Below are positions 8,760 through 16,764 of a stretch of 40,279 bases of DNA, one piece after another (positions within the stretch are counted from its first letter, which is position 1; the number at the start of each line of letters is the position of its first letter). The notes under the pieces are model-generated. The model worked only from the letters and a program-made list of their open reading frames with translations. It had not been told where the DNA came from and did no database searches. Source of the DNA: Lachnospiraceae bacterium (GTDB taxonomy: Bacteria; Bacillota; Clostridia; Lachnospirales; Lachnospiraceae); the NCBI GenBank assembly GCA_014804425.1, contig JAAUZV010000002.1, positions 240,869 through 281,147 on the forward strand. Reading direction: 5' to 3'. The position numbers and the translations under genes were made by a program.

Positions 8760-10036
8760 AAAAGTTATTTATTCCGTGTATTTATCTCAAAAAGGGCATG
8801 GCGTTAAAGGGCATGACGGATGCGTCGGTCATTTCCATGAACCCGGCCGAGCTTGCCAAAACGTACAGTCAGAATAATGCGGATGAAATTCTTGTGTTTG
8901 ATCTTTCAAGCGGAGATGCGGAGCATGAAGAAGCGATCGACGTGATCAAACGCATCTGTAAAGAGAGCGAGGTGCCCGTGATCGGCGCGGGCAATATCGC
9001 GCGCATGGAGGATGTCAAGAAGCTTTTGTATGCAGGCTGCGCGCGGGCGTGCCTGGATTACGGAAAGCAGTCCAATATTGATCTGACAAAAGAGGTGTCG
9101 GAAAAATTCGGGAAAGACAAGATCCTTGCCGCGTTTCGGAATCCTGCCGTCATTACGGCGAATCAACCGCTTCTGGATACCTATGTGTGCGCGGCACTGC
9201 TGACGGAGCCTTCTGCCCTGCTTGCAAGCGTTACCGAGATCAATATGCCGTTTATTGCAAGCCTGTCCGACATTTCGCTCGACAAGGCGTTGGAATATCT
9301 TGGTGTGCATTCCGTCTGCGGCATCAGCGGTGATTTTGTGACGCATAATATCATGAATATCAGCTCGTTAAAGCACCTGTGTTTTGAGAACGGGATAGAG
9401 GTCAACACGTATGAGAATTGTATGCCGTGGGAGCGTTTCAAGAAAAATACCGATGGGATGCTTCCGGTCATCACGCAGGACTACCAGACGGGCGAAGTGC
9501 TTATGATGGCGTATATGACAAAAGAAGCATATGAGCTGACGCTTCAGACCGGCAGGATGACCTATTACAGCCGCAGCCGCAATGAGCTTTGGATCAAGGG
9601 CGAGACGAGCGGACACTATCAGTATGTGAAATCCTTAACGGCAGACTGCGATATGGACACTCTGCTCGCAAAGGTATCGCAGGTCGGCGCGGCATGCCAT
9701 ACCGGAAATTATAGCTGCTTTTTTAACGAGATCATGAAAAAAGAATATGATGATGAAAATCCGCTCACCATATTCAATTCCGTTTTTGATGTGATCTTAG
9801 ACCGCAAGGAGCACCCGAAGGAAGGCTCTTACACGAATTATCTGTTTGACAAGGGCATTGATAAGATCCTCAAAAAAGTGGGAGAGGAAGCGACAGAGAT
9901 TGTCATAGCTGCCAAGAATCCGAATCCCGAGGAGATCAAATACGAGATTTCCGACCTGCTCTATCATCTGATGGTCTTAATGGTGGAGAAGGGTGTTACA
10001 TGGGAGGAGATCACCGATGAGCTTGCCAGAAGATAG
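8756..10036 (+). CDS. hisIE: HisIE (PR-AMP cyclohydrolase / PR-ATP pyrophosphatase) with an N-terminal degenerate HisA/HisF-like barrel
   Basis: Three parts in 426 residues. Residues 1-225 resemble a HisF/HisA (beta-alpha)8 barrel (LFIPCIYLKKGMALKG; VPVIGAGNIARMEDVKKLL), but key sites are lost. The HisF catalytic Asp after CL (CLD) is Tyr10 here, the second catalytic Asp region reads ILAAFRN, and the late phosphate loop SGG is missing. Residues about 226-325 are HisI: the Zn/Mg set DCDMD (297-301), ACH (Cys314) and SCF (Cys321) is intact. Residues about 335-426 are HisE (KKVGEEATEIVIAAKN, EISDLLYHLMVLM). HisI and HisE catalyse steps 2 and 3 of histidine synthesis. Translationally coupled to hisB. 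The barrel may be a structural or partner-binding relic. No hisA, hisF, hisH or hisC is present in the window. Confidence 0.9.
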   Translation: MKKLFIPCIYLKKGMALKGMTDASVISMNPAELAKTYSQNNADEILVFDLSSGDAEHEEAIDVIKRICKESEVPVIGAGNIARMEDVKKLLYAGCARACLDYGKQSNIDLTKEVSEKFGKDKILAAFRNPAVITANQPLLDTYVCAALLTEPSALLASVTEINMPFIASLSDISLDKALEYLGVHSVCGISGDFVTHNIMNISSLKHLCFENGIEVNTYENCMPWERFKKNTDGMLPVITQDYQTGEVLMMAYMTKEAYELTLQTGRMTYYSRSRNELWIKGETSGHYQYVKSLTADCDMDTLLAKVSQVGAACHTGNYSCFFNEIMKKEYDDENPLTIFNSVFDVILDRKEHPKEGSYTNYLFDKGIDKILKKVGEEATEIVIAAKNPNPEEIKYEISDLLYHLMVLMVEKGVTWEEITDELARR

Positions 10037-10100
10037 CATAGTTCCGGTTCTGATTTCATATAGTTAGACAAAGATCGCTTAAAACCGGGAGCCATGATGT

Positions 10101-10391
10101 ATGGAGCTGTCCATTGACGAAAAAATGCGTCTTGTCAGGGAAATGCGTGAAAATATGGCAAGAGCGGAATCAGAAAACAGTCAAAGCGGTTATCAGTGGG
10201 CGTATGACAGAAGCGGAGCTGCCGAAGACGAACGCGGGGCACGCGGCACATTCGGTCTGCGGATGTTTTTGGCGCTCTGTCTCTTTGGCGGTTTTCTTTA
10301 TATGCAAAAACAGGATATGAAGATCGCGGATAAAAACGCGCAGGACATCGTTGTGATGATCAGCGAGGACAGCCTGCCGTTTTCCAAGTGA
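10101..10391 (+). CDS. Small single-pass membrane protein, unknown function
   Basis: 96 residues: a charged N-terminal half (EKMRLVREMRENMARAESE), one membrane segment at about residues 51-66 (FLALCLFGGFLYM) and a short C-terminal part. GGGA lies about 10 bases before the ATG. It sits between the his operon (64 bases downstream of hisIE) and the radical SAM gene (36 bases upstream) on the same strand. No terminator is visible on either side, so read-through cotranscription is likely. I do not recognise the family; similar small anchored proteins are often found beside TIGR03960 genes. Confidence 0.7.
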   Translation: MELSIDEKMRLVREMRENMARAESENSQSGYQWAYDRSGAAEDERGARGTFGLRMFLALCLFGGFLYMQKQDMKIADKNAQDIVVMISEDSLPFSK

Positions 10392-10427
10392 AAACCGCAT
10401 TCACAAACAGGAGAGGAACAAAACGAG

Positions 10428-12308
10428 ATGCGTGCGTTAGCATTACCGGAGGAGATACTACTCACAATCGAAAAGCCTGCAAGATATATCGGAGGCGAGA
10501 TCAACAGTGTCATGAAAGAAAAAGCGCAGATTGCCGTGCGCTTTTGTATGTGTTTTCCGGATGTCTATGAGATCGGTATGTCCCATCTCGGCATCCAGAT
10601 CTTATATGATATGTTCAATCAATGGGAGGACGTCTGGTGCGAGCGCGTCTATTCCCCCTGGGTTGACGCGGATCGGGTAATGCGTGAGCGTAGGATACCG
10701 CTCTTTGCCTTAGAATCGCAGGATCCTGTCAGGGAATTTGATTTTCTCGGTATCACACTTCAATATGAAATGTGCTATACGAATGTGCTGCAGGTACTCG
10801 ATCTTTCCGGCATTCCGCTTTTGGCAAAGGAACGCACATGGGAGCACCCGATTGTGATCGGCGGCGGACCCTGTACCTACAATCCCGAACCGATCGCGCC
10901 TTTTTTTGACCTGTTTTACATTGGGGACGGGGAGACCATGTACCGCAGACTCCTTGATCTGTATAAGGAAATGCGTGCGCAGGGCGCCGATCGGACAGGC
11001 TTTTTAAGAGAGGCGGGGAAGCTTCCGGGCATTTATGCGCCGGGGAGCTATGAGCCGCATTACCATGAAGACGGTACGTTATGCGATTTTACGGCGCTTG
11101 ATGCGTCCATGCCGCTTACGATCACGAAGGAGCTTGTCACGGACTTAAGCGATACTTATTATCCGTCAAAGCCCGTTGTGCCCTTTATCAAATGCACGCA
11201 GGACCGCGTCGTTTTAGAGATTCAGCGCGGTTGTATCCGCGGCTGCCGGTTCTGTCAGGCAGGGCAGCTTTACCGTCCGGTGCGGGAGCGCAGCCTTTCC
11301 ATGTTACAGGAGCAGGCTATACAGATGATTGACCATACCGGTCATGAAGAAATTTCCTTGAGCTCGCTCAGCAGCTCCGACTATTCGAAGCTGCCGGAAT
11401 TGCTCTCGTATCTGATCGAAGAATGCCAAAAAAGGAAAGTCAATATTTCTCTGCCATCACTAAGGATTGATGCTTTTTCTCTCGATGTGATGAGTAAGGT
11501 ACAAGATATAAGAAAAAGCAGTCTGACCTTTGCACCGGAGGCGGGAACCCAGAGACTGCGCGATGTCATCAACAAAGGCTTGACCAGAGAGGTCATTTTG
11601 AACGGCGCCATCGAAGCGTTTAAGGGCGGCTGGACAAGGGTCAAGCTTTACTTTATGCTGGGGCTTCCGACCGAGACGGATGAGGATATACGCGGCATTG
11701 CCGAGCTTGCAAACGACATTGCGGCGGCATTTTTTGAGACGGTTCCAAAGGAAAAGCGGCGTGAAAAAATTCAGATTGTCGTCAGCACCTCCTTTTTTAT
11801 CCCGAAGCCGTTTACGCCCCTGCAATGGGCTTCCATGCATCCGAAGGAGACCTATATCGAAAAGGCGTATGCGACAAGAAAAGCCATCTCGGAGCAGCTC
11901 AATCAGCGAAGTATTAAATACAATTGGCATGAGGCGGATGTTTCCGTGATCGAGGGCGTGCTTGCAAGGGGAGATCGGCGGATTGCCGATGTGCTGTTAA
12001 ACGCATACCGGCGCGGATGCATGTTTGATGCGTGGAGCGAATACTATCATCATGAGAAATGGCTCGCCGCATTTGAGGAATGCGGCCTTTCCATAGATTT
12101 TTACACACTGCGGGAGCGGAGTTTGGACGAGCTGTTTCCGTGGGATTTCATCGACTGCGGCGTGACGAAGGATTATTTGAAAAAAGAATGGGAGCGCGCG
12201 ATGGCCGGTGAAATTACGCCGAACTGTAAACAGAAATGTAACGCCTGCGGCGCGGCACGTTTTGGCTGCGGGATCTGTTTTGAACCGAGAGGGGGCGGTG
12301 CGGAATGA
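10428..12308 (+). CDS. TIGR03960-type radical SAM protein (B12-binding-like N-terminus)
   Basis: 626 residues. The N-terminal 240 residues form a B12-binding-like Rossmann domain (FPDVYEIGMSHLG; IVIGGGPCTYNPEP; FYIGDGE). The radical SAM core follows with the [4Fe-4S] motif C269-x3-C273-x2-C276 (RGCIRGCRFCQAG). The C-terminus is Cys-rich (NCKQKCNACGAARFGCGIC). The family is conserved in Firmicutes directly upstream of a TIGR03936 protein and RNase E/G; the same order is kept here, with a 4-base overlap to the next gene. The reaction is unknown; a role in RNA or ribosome modification is a guess from the genomic association. Confidence 0.9.
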   Translation: MRALALPEEILLTIEKPARYIGGEINSVMKEKAQIAVRFCMCFPDVYEIGMSHLGIQILYDMFNQWEDVWCERVYSPWVDADRVMRERRIPLFALESQDPVREFDFLGITLQYEMCYTNVLQVLDLSGIPLLAKERTWEHPIVIGGGPCTYNPEPIAPFFDLFYIGDGETMYRRLLDLYKEMRAQGADRTGFLREAGKLPGIYAPGSYEPHYHEDGTLCDFTALDASMPLTITKELVTDLSDTYYPSKPVVPFIKCTQDRVVLEIQRGCIRGCRFCQAGQLYRPVRERSLSMLQEQAIQMIDHTGHEEISLSSLSSSDYSKLPELLSYLIEECQKRKVNISLPSLRIDAFSLDVMSKVQDIRKSSLTFAPEAGTQRLRDVINKGLTREVILNGAIEAFKGGWTRVKLYFMLGLPTETDEDIRGIAELANDIAAAFFETVPKEKRREKIQIVVSTSFFIPKPFTPLQWASMHPKETYIEKAYATRKAISEQLNQRSIKYNWHEADVSVIEGVLARGDRRIADVLLNAYRRGCMFDAWSEYYHHEKWLAAFEECGLSIDFYTLRERSLDELFPWDFIDCGVTKDYLKKEWERAMAGEITPNCKQKCNACGAARFGCGICFEPRGGGAE

Positions 12309-12997
12309 GGCTTCGGATCAAATTTACCAAAAACGGCTGCCTGAAATTCATCGGGCATCTGGACGTTATGCGCTATTTTCAAAAGGCGATGCGGCGTGCA
12401 AAGATCGATATTGCCTATTCTGCGGGGTTTTCCCCGCATCAGATCATGTCGTTTGCCGCGCCGCTCGGTGTCGGCATGACGAGCGACGGCGAATATTTTG
12501 ATATGGAGGCAAATTCCGTTACGAGTGCGGAGGACATCAAAACGCGTTTGAATGCCGTTATGGCGGAGGGAATCGTCGTGACGGACGTCCGGCTGCTCCC
12601 GGAAGGCGCGAAAAACGCCATGGCAAGTGTTTCAGCCGCAGGCTATACCGTGCGCATCCGCGCCGGTCATGATCAGGACGTTCCTCTCGCGGAGGCGGTT
12701 GCGCGTTTTCATTCCTCCGAACATGTGCCCTATGTGAAGCAGACGCAGAAAAGCGAACTCACATTGGACTTAAAAGAGGGTGTTCATGCGCTCTCATTTG
12801 AAAATGATACCGTTTCCATGTTGATCGATACGGGTAGCAGCAGTAACTTAAAGCCGGCTATGATCATGGAAACGCTGTATTCCTATTACGGAAAACAGCC
12901 GGAAGACTTTGATTTTGTCATTCATCGCAAGGAAACCTACGGACGCGCGGAAGACGGTTCTTTTGTACCGCTTTCTGAAGCGGGGGAGGTGTTCTGA
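12305..12997 (+). CDS. TIGR03936 / DUF2344 family protein
   Basis: 230 residues beginning MRLRIKFTKNGCLKFIGHLDVMRYFQKAMRRAKIDIAYS in outline, the hallmark start of the TIGR03936 (DUF2344) family, followed by GFSPHQIMSFAAPLGVGM. The family is nearly always encoded directly after, or fused to, the TIGR03960 radical SAM protein and is thought to act with it; the biochemical role is not established. Start and stop overlap both neighbours (ATGA with the upstream gene, TGATG with rng), so the three genes form one translationally coupled unit. Confidence 0.9.
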   Translation: MRLRIKFTKNGCLKFIGHLDVMRYFQKAMRRAKIDIAYSAGFSPHQIMSFAAPLGVGMTSDGEYFDMEANSVTSAEDIKTRLNAVMAEGIVVTDVRLLPEGAKNAMASVSAAGYTVRIRAGHDQDVPLAEAVARFHSSEHVPYVKQTQKSELTLDLKEGVHALSFENDTVSMLIDTGSSSNLKPAMIMETLYSYYGKQPEDFDFVIHRKETYGRAEDGSFVPLSEAGEVF

Positions 12998-14259
12998 TGC
13001 CCGCGGATCAGGCGAATATCAGCTATTTTATTACCCATTATGAAAACCGCCTGTTGTCGGCGCTCTGTGTGGATGATAAGCCGGTGCAGGCATCGTTTTC
13101 GACGAAGCAGGTATCAGCGGAAGCGGACGCCGCATTTGCGGTCGGCACGATTCTTGTCGGCAGGATCAATCGGATCGTCTCAAACATCCATGCCGCTTTT
13201 GTGGACATTGCGCCCGGCATACAAGGTTTTCTTCCGCTTCAAAGCATCTGTTCTCCCGTGTATTGCAGCAATGACCGGACCAAGAAGGACATGCCGGTGC
13301 AGGGGGACTGCATTCTCGTACAGGTCGAAAAAGCAGCCGTCAAGACAAAGGATCTGGTGCTTACCACAAAGCTTACGCTGTCGGGGCGCTATGTCGTGTT
13401 CGAGAATACCGGCAGCGACATCCGTTTTTCCCGAAAAGTATCGCCCAAGCAGAGAGCGCGCATGAATGATCTTTTGGCATCGCAGCAGATCACGGAAGCC
13501 GCGTTCGAAGAATGCGGCTGTATCGTGCGTACCAACGCATTTACGCTGCAGGACTTATCACCGGTACTGACGGAACTGGAACGGCTTCATGCGGACATGA
13601 CGCGGATTATTTCCTATGCGCCGTCGAGAACCTTATACAGTGTACTCTATACGCCGCCTGCCGACTATCTGCTTGCGCTGCGCGATACCTACGCGCTTTC
13701 CTTTCGGCGTATCGTGACGGATATTCCTGAGGTCTATGAGCAGCTGACGTCCTATTTCACGGATGTGGGCGATACGGAAAGCCTACAGAAGCTTTCTTTT
13801 TTTGACAACGGAAAAAAGAGCATGTCGCTCTTAAATTTCTACCGTCTCGGGGAGCGCATAAAAGAGGCGCTTTCCGAACGCGTATGGCTCAAAAGCGGCG
13901 GCTACCTTGTCATTGAGCCGACGGAAAGCCTGATCGCAATTGATGTGAATACGGGAAAATATACGGGAAAAAGCGATGCGGAAGATACCTATTGGAAGAT
14001 CAATGCGGAGGCGGCGCAGATGATCGCTTTGCAGCTCAGACTCCGCAATCTGTCCGGCATGATCCTGGTCGATTTTATCAATATGAAAGAGCGGGAGAGG
14101 AAGGAACAGCTATTGGAGCTGCTCCGTTCCTATACGGCGGATGATCCCGTGCATACCTCCGTCATAGACATGACGCCGCTCGGTCTCGTGGAGATCACGC
14201 GCAAAAAAATAAGAAAAAGTCTAAAGGAGCAATATCATGAGACTGCTTTCCATGAATGA
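12997..14259 (+). CDS. rng: Ribonuclease E/G family protein (short, no Zn-link)
   Basis: 5'-end-dependent endoribonuclease of the RNase E/G family, for mRNA decay and rRNA processing. An S1-like RNA-binding domain spans about residues 40-115 (VGTILVGRINRIVSNIHAAFVDI). The catalytic core carries IDVNTGKYTGK and GMILVDFINMKERERK, whose Asp residues match the two metal-binding aspartates of E. coli RNase E (D303, D346). It is 420 residues and ends in LVEITRKKIRKSLKEQYHE; the CPxCxG Zn-link that normally follows this region is absent. Translationally coupled to the TIGR03936 gene. Its end overlaps the Nudix gene by 23 bases. Confidence 0.92.
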   Translation: MPADQANISYFITHYENRLLSALCVDDKPVQASFSTKQVSAEADAAFAVGTILVGRINRIVSNIHAAFVDIAPGIQGFLPLQSICSPVYCSNDRTKKDMPVQGDCILVQVEKAAVKTKDLVLTTKLTLSGRYVVFENTGSDIRFSRKVSPKQRARMNDLLASQQITEAAFEECGCIVRTNAFTLQDLSPVLTELERLHADMTRIISYAPSRTLYSVLYTPPADYLLALRDTYALSFRRIVTDIPEVYEQLTSYFTDVGDTESLQKLSFFDNGKKSMSLLNFYRLGERIKEALSERVWLKSGGYLVIEPTESLIAIDVNTGKYTGKSDAEDTYWKINAEAAQMIALQLRLRNLSGMILVDFINMKERERKEQLLELLRSYTADDPVHTSVIDMTPLGLVEITRKKIRKSLKEQYHETAFHE

Positions 14260-14803
14260 AATTGATGGCGGACGTTATCTGCACCGCTATGAGCTGATCT
14301 ACGAGAACCGCGCGGGGCGCGAAAAGCATTATGAGATTGTCAGCCGCCGTGCGATCACCTCGCCGGAGGAACTCGGACGCGTATCGAGCGGCATTTCCAT
14401 GATCGTGACGCAGAATGACCGCCTGCTTTTATTAAAGGAATTCCGCATGGCGATCAACCGCCCTGTCTATAATCTATGCGCCGGAATGATCAATGAGGGA
14501 GAATCCATCGAGGACTGTGTGAAAAGAGAATTGTTTGAGGAAACGGGACTGAAAGTAAAGGAGATCAAAAAGATCCTGCCCGCCTCGTATGCCGCGGTCG
14601 CCATTTCCGATATTATGACGAATATTGTCTATGTGGAGGCAGAAGAGGGGGAGATCAGCGGCGAATACGCGTCGGTAAACGAAGAAATTCAGGCCGCGTT
14701 TTATGACGCGGACGAGCTTTCCGCCATGCTGGAGACCGAAGCCTTCAGCAGCCGCAGCCAGCTCGCCGCATATCAATTTTGTCAGTCGTCTTTTCTTAAA
14801 TGA
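14237..14803 (+). CDS. Nudix hydrolase (ADP-ribose pyrophosphatase-like)
   Basis: 188 residues with a perfect Nudix box (G-x5-E-x7-REL-x-EE-x-GL) at residues 83-105, reading GMINEGESIEDCVKRELFEE and then TGL. The N-terminal part (YLHRYELIYENRAGREKHYEIVSRR) matches ADP-ribose pyrophosphatase-type Nudix enzymes, which hydrolyse nucleoside-diphosphate sugars to house-cleaning products. The exact substrate is not determinable. AAGGAG sits 8 bases before the ATG, inside the end of rng. The 3' ends of this gene and the converging recombinase gene overlap by 22 bases, with no terminator between them. Confidence 0.88.
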   Translation: MRLLSMNEIDGGRYLHRYELIYENRAGREKHYEIVSRRAITSPEELGRVSSGISMIVTQNDRLLLLKEFRMAINRPVYNLCAGMINEGESIEDCVKRELFEETGLKVKEIKKILPASYAAVAISDIMTNIVYVEAEEGEISGEYASVNEEIQAAFYDADELSAMLETEAFSSRSQLAAYQFCQSSFLK

Positions 14804-15849
14804 ACCAGCTTGCTTGCCATTCTGCCGCGTTCTTCCTCAATGGCGGCGTAGTGCTTTCTGGTCGTATTGACATCCTTATGTCCGAGCACGTCGGCAACCA
14901 GATAAATATCCCCGGATTCCCGGTAGAGATTTGTTCCGTAGGTGCTTCTTAATTTGTGCGGCGTGATCGTTTTCATTGTCGTTACGCGGGATGCATATTT
15001 TTTGACAAGGTTCTCCACGGCACGCACTGTGATCCTGCGTCTCTGTAAAGAGAGGAACATCGCCTCCTCATGGCCGTTCTCCGCGATGATATGCTTGCGT
15101 TTTTCGTGATAGGTAAGCAACGCTTCACGAACCTCGTCTCCAAAATAGACATACGCCTCATAGCCGCCCTTACGCCGCACCTTGATGCGGTCATTATCAT
15201 AATCAATGTCACCGATATTCAGCCCGACAAACTCCGATACACGGATTCCCGTGCCGAGCAGCAGCGTCAGGATTGCAAGATCGCGCTCCTTTGTGATCTT
15301 GTGATAGTGCGCTTCCGCTTTCGTGAGCTTTTCTCCTTCTTCGACCTGATCCAAAAGGATCGCAACCTCGTTCGCGTCCAGACGCACGATCTCTTTCTCG
15401 TGGATTTTGGGTGTTTTCACGAGAGAGGGCGGGTTTGTCATGATCATTTCCGACTGAAAGAAAAAATTATAAAAACTGCGGATCGTTGCAAGCTTTCTTG
15501 ACTTTGCCCGCTCCTGATTGGACAATTCTTTTCCGTCACGCTCATAATAGGAGCAGTAGGAGAGATAGTCCAAAATATCGTCGCGCTTAATCCTGTCCAG
15601 CACGTCAACCGTAAGCTCCCGCATCGGGACCGTGCAGATCTCCGGTCTTTTATCGTAGAGCCAGTTAAAAAAGACACGCAGATCATACGCATACGCAAGT
15701 CGGGTGCGTGTAGAAGTCACTTCCTCAACACCGTGAAAATATCGGGATACGAAAGGGGGCAGCTCCTCTAAAATCCCCCGGAGCGTCATCGTATATTTTC
15801 TGTTTTGCTGTTCGTGATAATTTTGCTGTTTTTCGCTTGATGCTGCCAT
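14782..15849 (-). CDS. Tyrosine recombinase (Xer/integrase family)
   Basis: 355 residues. A SAM-like N-terminal core-binding domain spans about residues 28-140. The catalytic domain has all expected residues: Arg203 (GTGIRVSE), Lys227, His298-x2-Arg301 (HKLRSTYG), His324 (LGHKDVNTT) and nucleophile Tyr334. A basic, Gln-rich stretch leads the protein. AGGAG lies 9 bases before the ATG. No excisionase, repeats, attachment sites, phage or transposon genes surround it, so a chromosomal Xer-like housekeeping role (dimer resolution) fits better than a mobile element. No dif-like site was noticed. Which site it acts on is unknown. Confidence 0.88.
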   Translation of the reverse strand: MAASSEKQQNYHEQQNRKYTMTLRGILEELPPFVSRYFHGVEEVTSTRTRLAYAYDLRVFFNWLYDKRPEICTVPMRELTVDVLDRIKRDDILDYLSYCSYYERDGKELSNQERAKSRKLATIRSFYNFFFQSEMIMTNPPSLVKTPKIHEKEIVRLDANEVAILLDQVEEGEKLTKAEAHYHKITKERDLAILTLLLGTGIRVSEFVGLNIGDIDYDNDRIKVRRKGGYEAYVYFGDEVREALLTYHEKRKHIIAENGHEEAMFLSLQRRRITVRAVENLVKKYASRVTTMKTITPHKLRSTYGTNLYRESGDIYLVADVLGHKDVNTTRKHYAAIEEERGRMASKLVHLRKDD

Positions 15850-15917
15850 AATCGTTTTCTCCTGATTTGTCTATCACATCTGTTTATCATGCTAGATCAT
15901 TTTGTATCTCGCATTTC

Positions 15918-16625
15918 TCAAGTTTGGTATAGCGCGTTGCAGACTGCCGTAAACATGCGTTCCTTGACGCCAGGATTCTCCTGATTCAGGCGTTTTAACA
16001 GATCCTCTGCGTATTTTCTTTTTGTATAACCGTCCGCAGGGCAGGCACTTTTGGCGACCGGCAGTTTATTCTTATTGACAAAGCCAATCACATCCGCCTC
16101 CTGCATATACATGAGCGGACGGATCACCGTCATATCCATGCGATCCAGATAGGTGACGGGGCGAAAGGTATGGAAACGTCCTTCGAAGATCAGAGACATG
16201 AGCATGGTAACGACAATATCGTCCTTATGATGCGCATAAGCGACCTTGTTGCAGCCAAGCTCTTTCATTTTCGTATTGAGCGCGCCTTTACGCATTTTTG
16301 CGCAGAGAGCACAGGGATTGCTTTCCCTGCGTTCCTCAAAGACGATCCTGCCGATGTCCGTCTCCACACGGATATAGGGCACCTGCAGATCGTTGCACAT
16401 TTGCTTGATCCTGTCAAAATCCTGAATGCCGAACCCCAAATCAACCGTTACCGCATACAGCTCATAATGTGCAGGGTAGAAGCGCTTTAGTCCCGCAAGT
16501 GCCGTAAGGAGTGTGAGAGAGTCCTTTCCGCCGGAGATGCCGACCGCGATACGGTCGCCCTCGTCGATCATATGATAGGTATCAATCGCTCGCCGGACGA
16601 GACTCATAAGTTGCTGCTGTGTCAT
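15918..16625 (-). CDS. TtcA-like PP-loop ATPase (tRNA 2-thiolation family)
   Basis: 235 residues. The PP-loop SGGKDS is at 31-36 after VGI. CxxC at Cys105/Cys108 (NPCALCAKMRKG) and a later Cys195 match the three [4Fe-4S]-cluster ligands of TtcA. TtcA thiolates C32 of tRNA by adenylating the base. The protein is shorter than E. coli TtcA (about 311) but like clostridial homologues often annotated only as 'TtcA family'. GGAG lies 8 bases before the ATG. A TATAAT (-10, on the minus strand) lies at 16669-16674. Target tRNA or other substrate is inferred from family only. Confidence 0.85.
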   Translation of the reverse strand: MTQQQLMSLVRRAIDTYHMIDEGDRIAVGISGGKDSLTLLTALAGLKRFYPAHYELYAVTVDLGFGIQDFDRIKQMCNDLQVPYIRVETDIGRIVFEERRESNPCALCAKMRKGALNTKMKELGCNKVAYAHHKDDIVVTMLMSLIFEGRFHTFRPVTYLDRMDMTVIRPLMYMQEADVIGFVNKNKLPVAKSACPADGYTKRKYAEDLLKRLNQENPGVKERMFTAVCNALYQT

Positions 16626-16668
16626 GATTCCGTTCTCCTTAAAAAGGATGATTTCTCTCTATCAATCC

Positions 16669-16706
16669 ATTATATCGGTTCCGATGAAAAAAGTATAGCT
16701 TTTTTC
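16669..16706. promoter_or_regulatory. Shared divergent regulatory region between TtcA-like and AI-2E genes
   Basis: On the minus strand TATAAT (16669-16674) can serve the TtcA-like gene, though no good -35 is seen. Overlapping it is the inverted repeat ATCGG-TT-CCGAT (16674-16685). Next to it is a second inverted repeat, GAAAAAAG (16686-16693) and CTTTTTTC (16699-16706). On the plus strand a TATAAG preceded by TGG lies near 16727 and could be the AI-2E gene's extended -10. The repeats could be operators; no regulator is identified. Confidence 0.35.
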
Positions 16707-16764
16707 AATTAACTGGTATAAGATAAAAGAGTCGGAGAGCGCTCCGAAAAAGGAGAGAAGATCT

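Noticed and set aside
14782-15849. Integrase as the marker of a prophage or integrative element
   Set aside because: Flanking genes are ordinary chromosomal genes and no att repeats, relaxase, phage or transposase genes occur.
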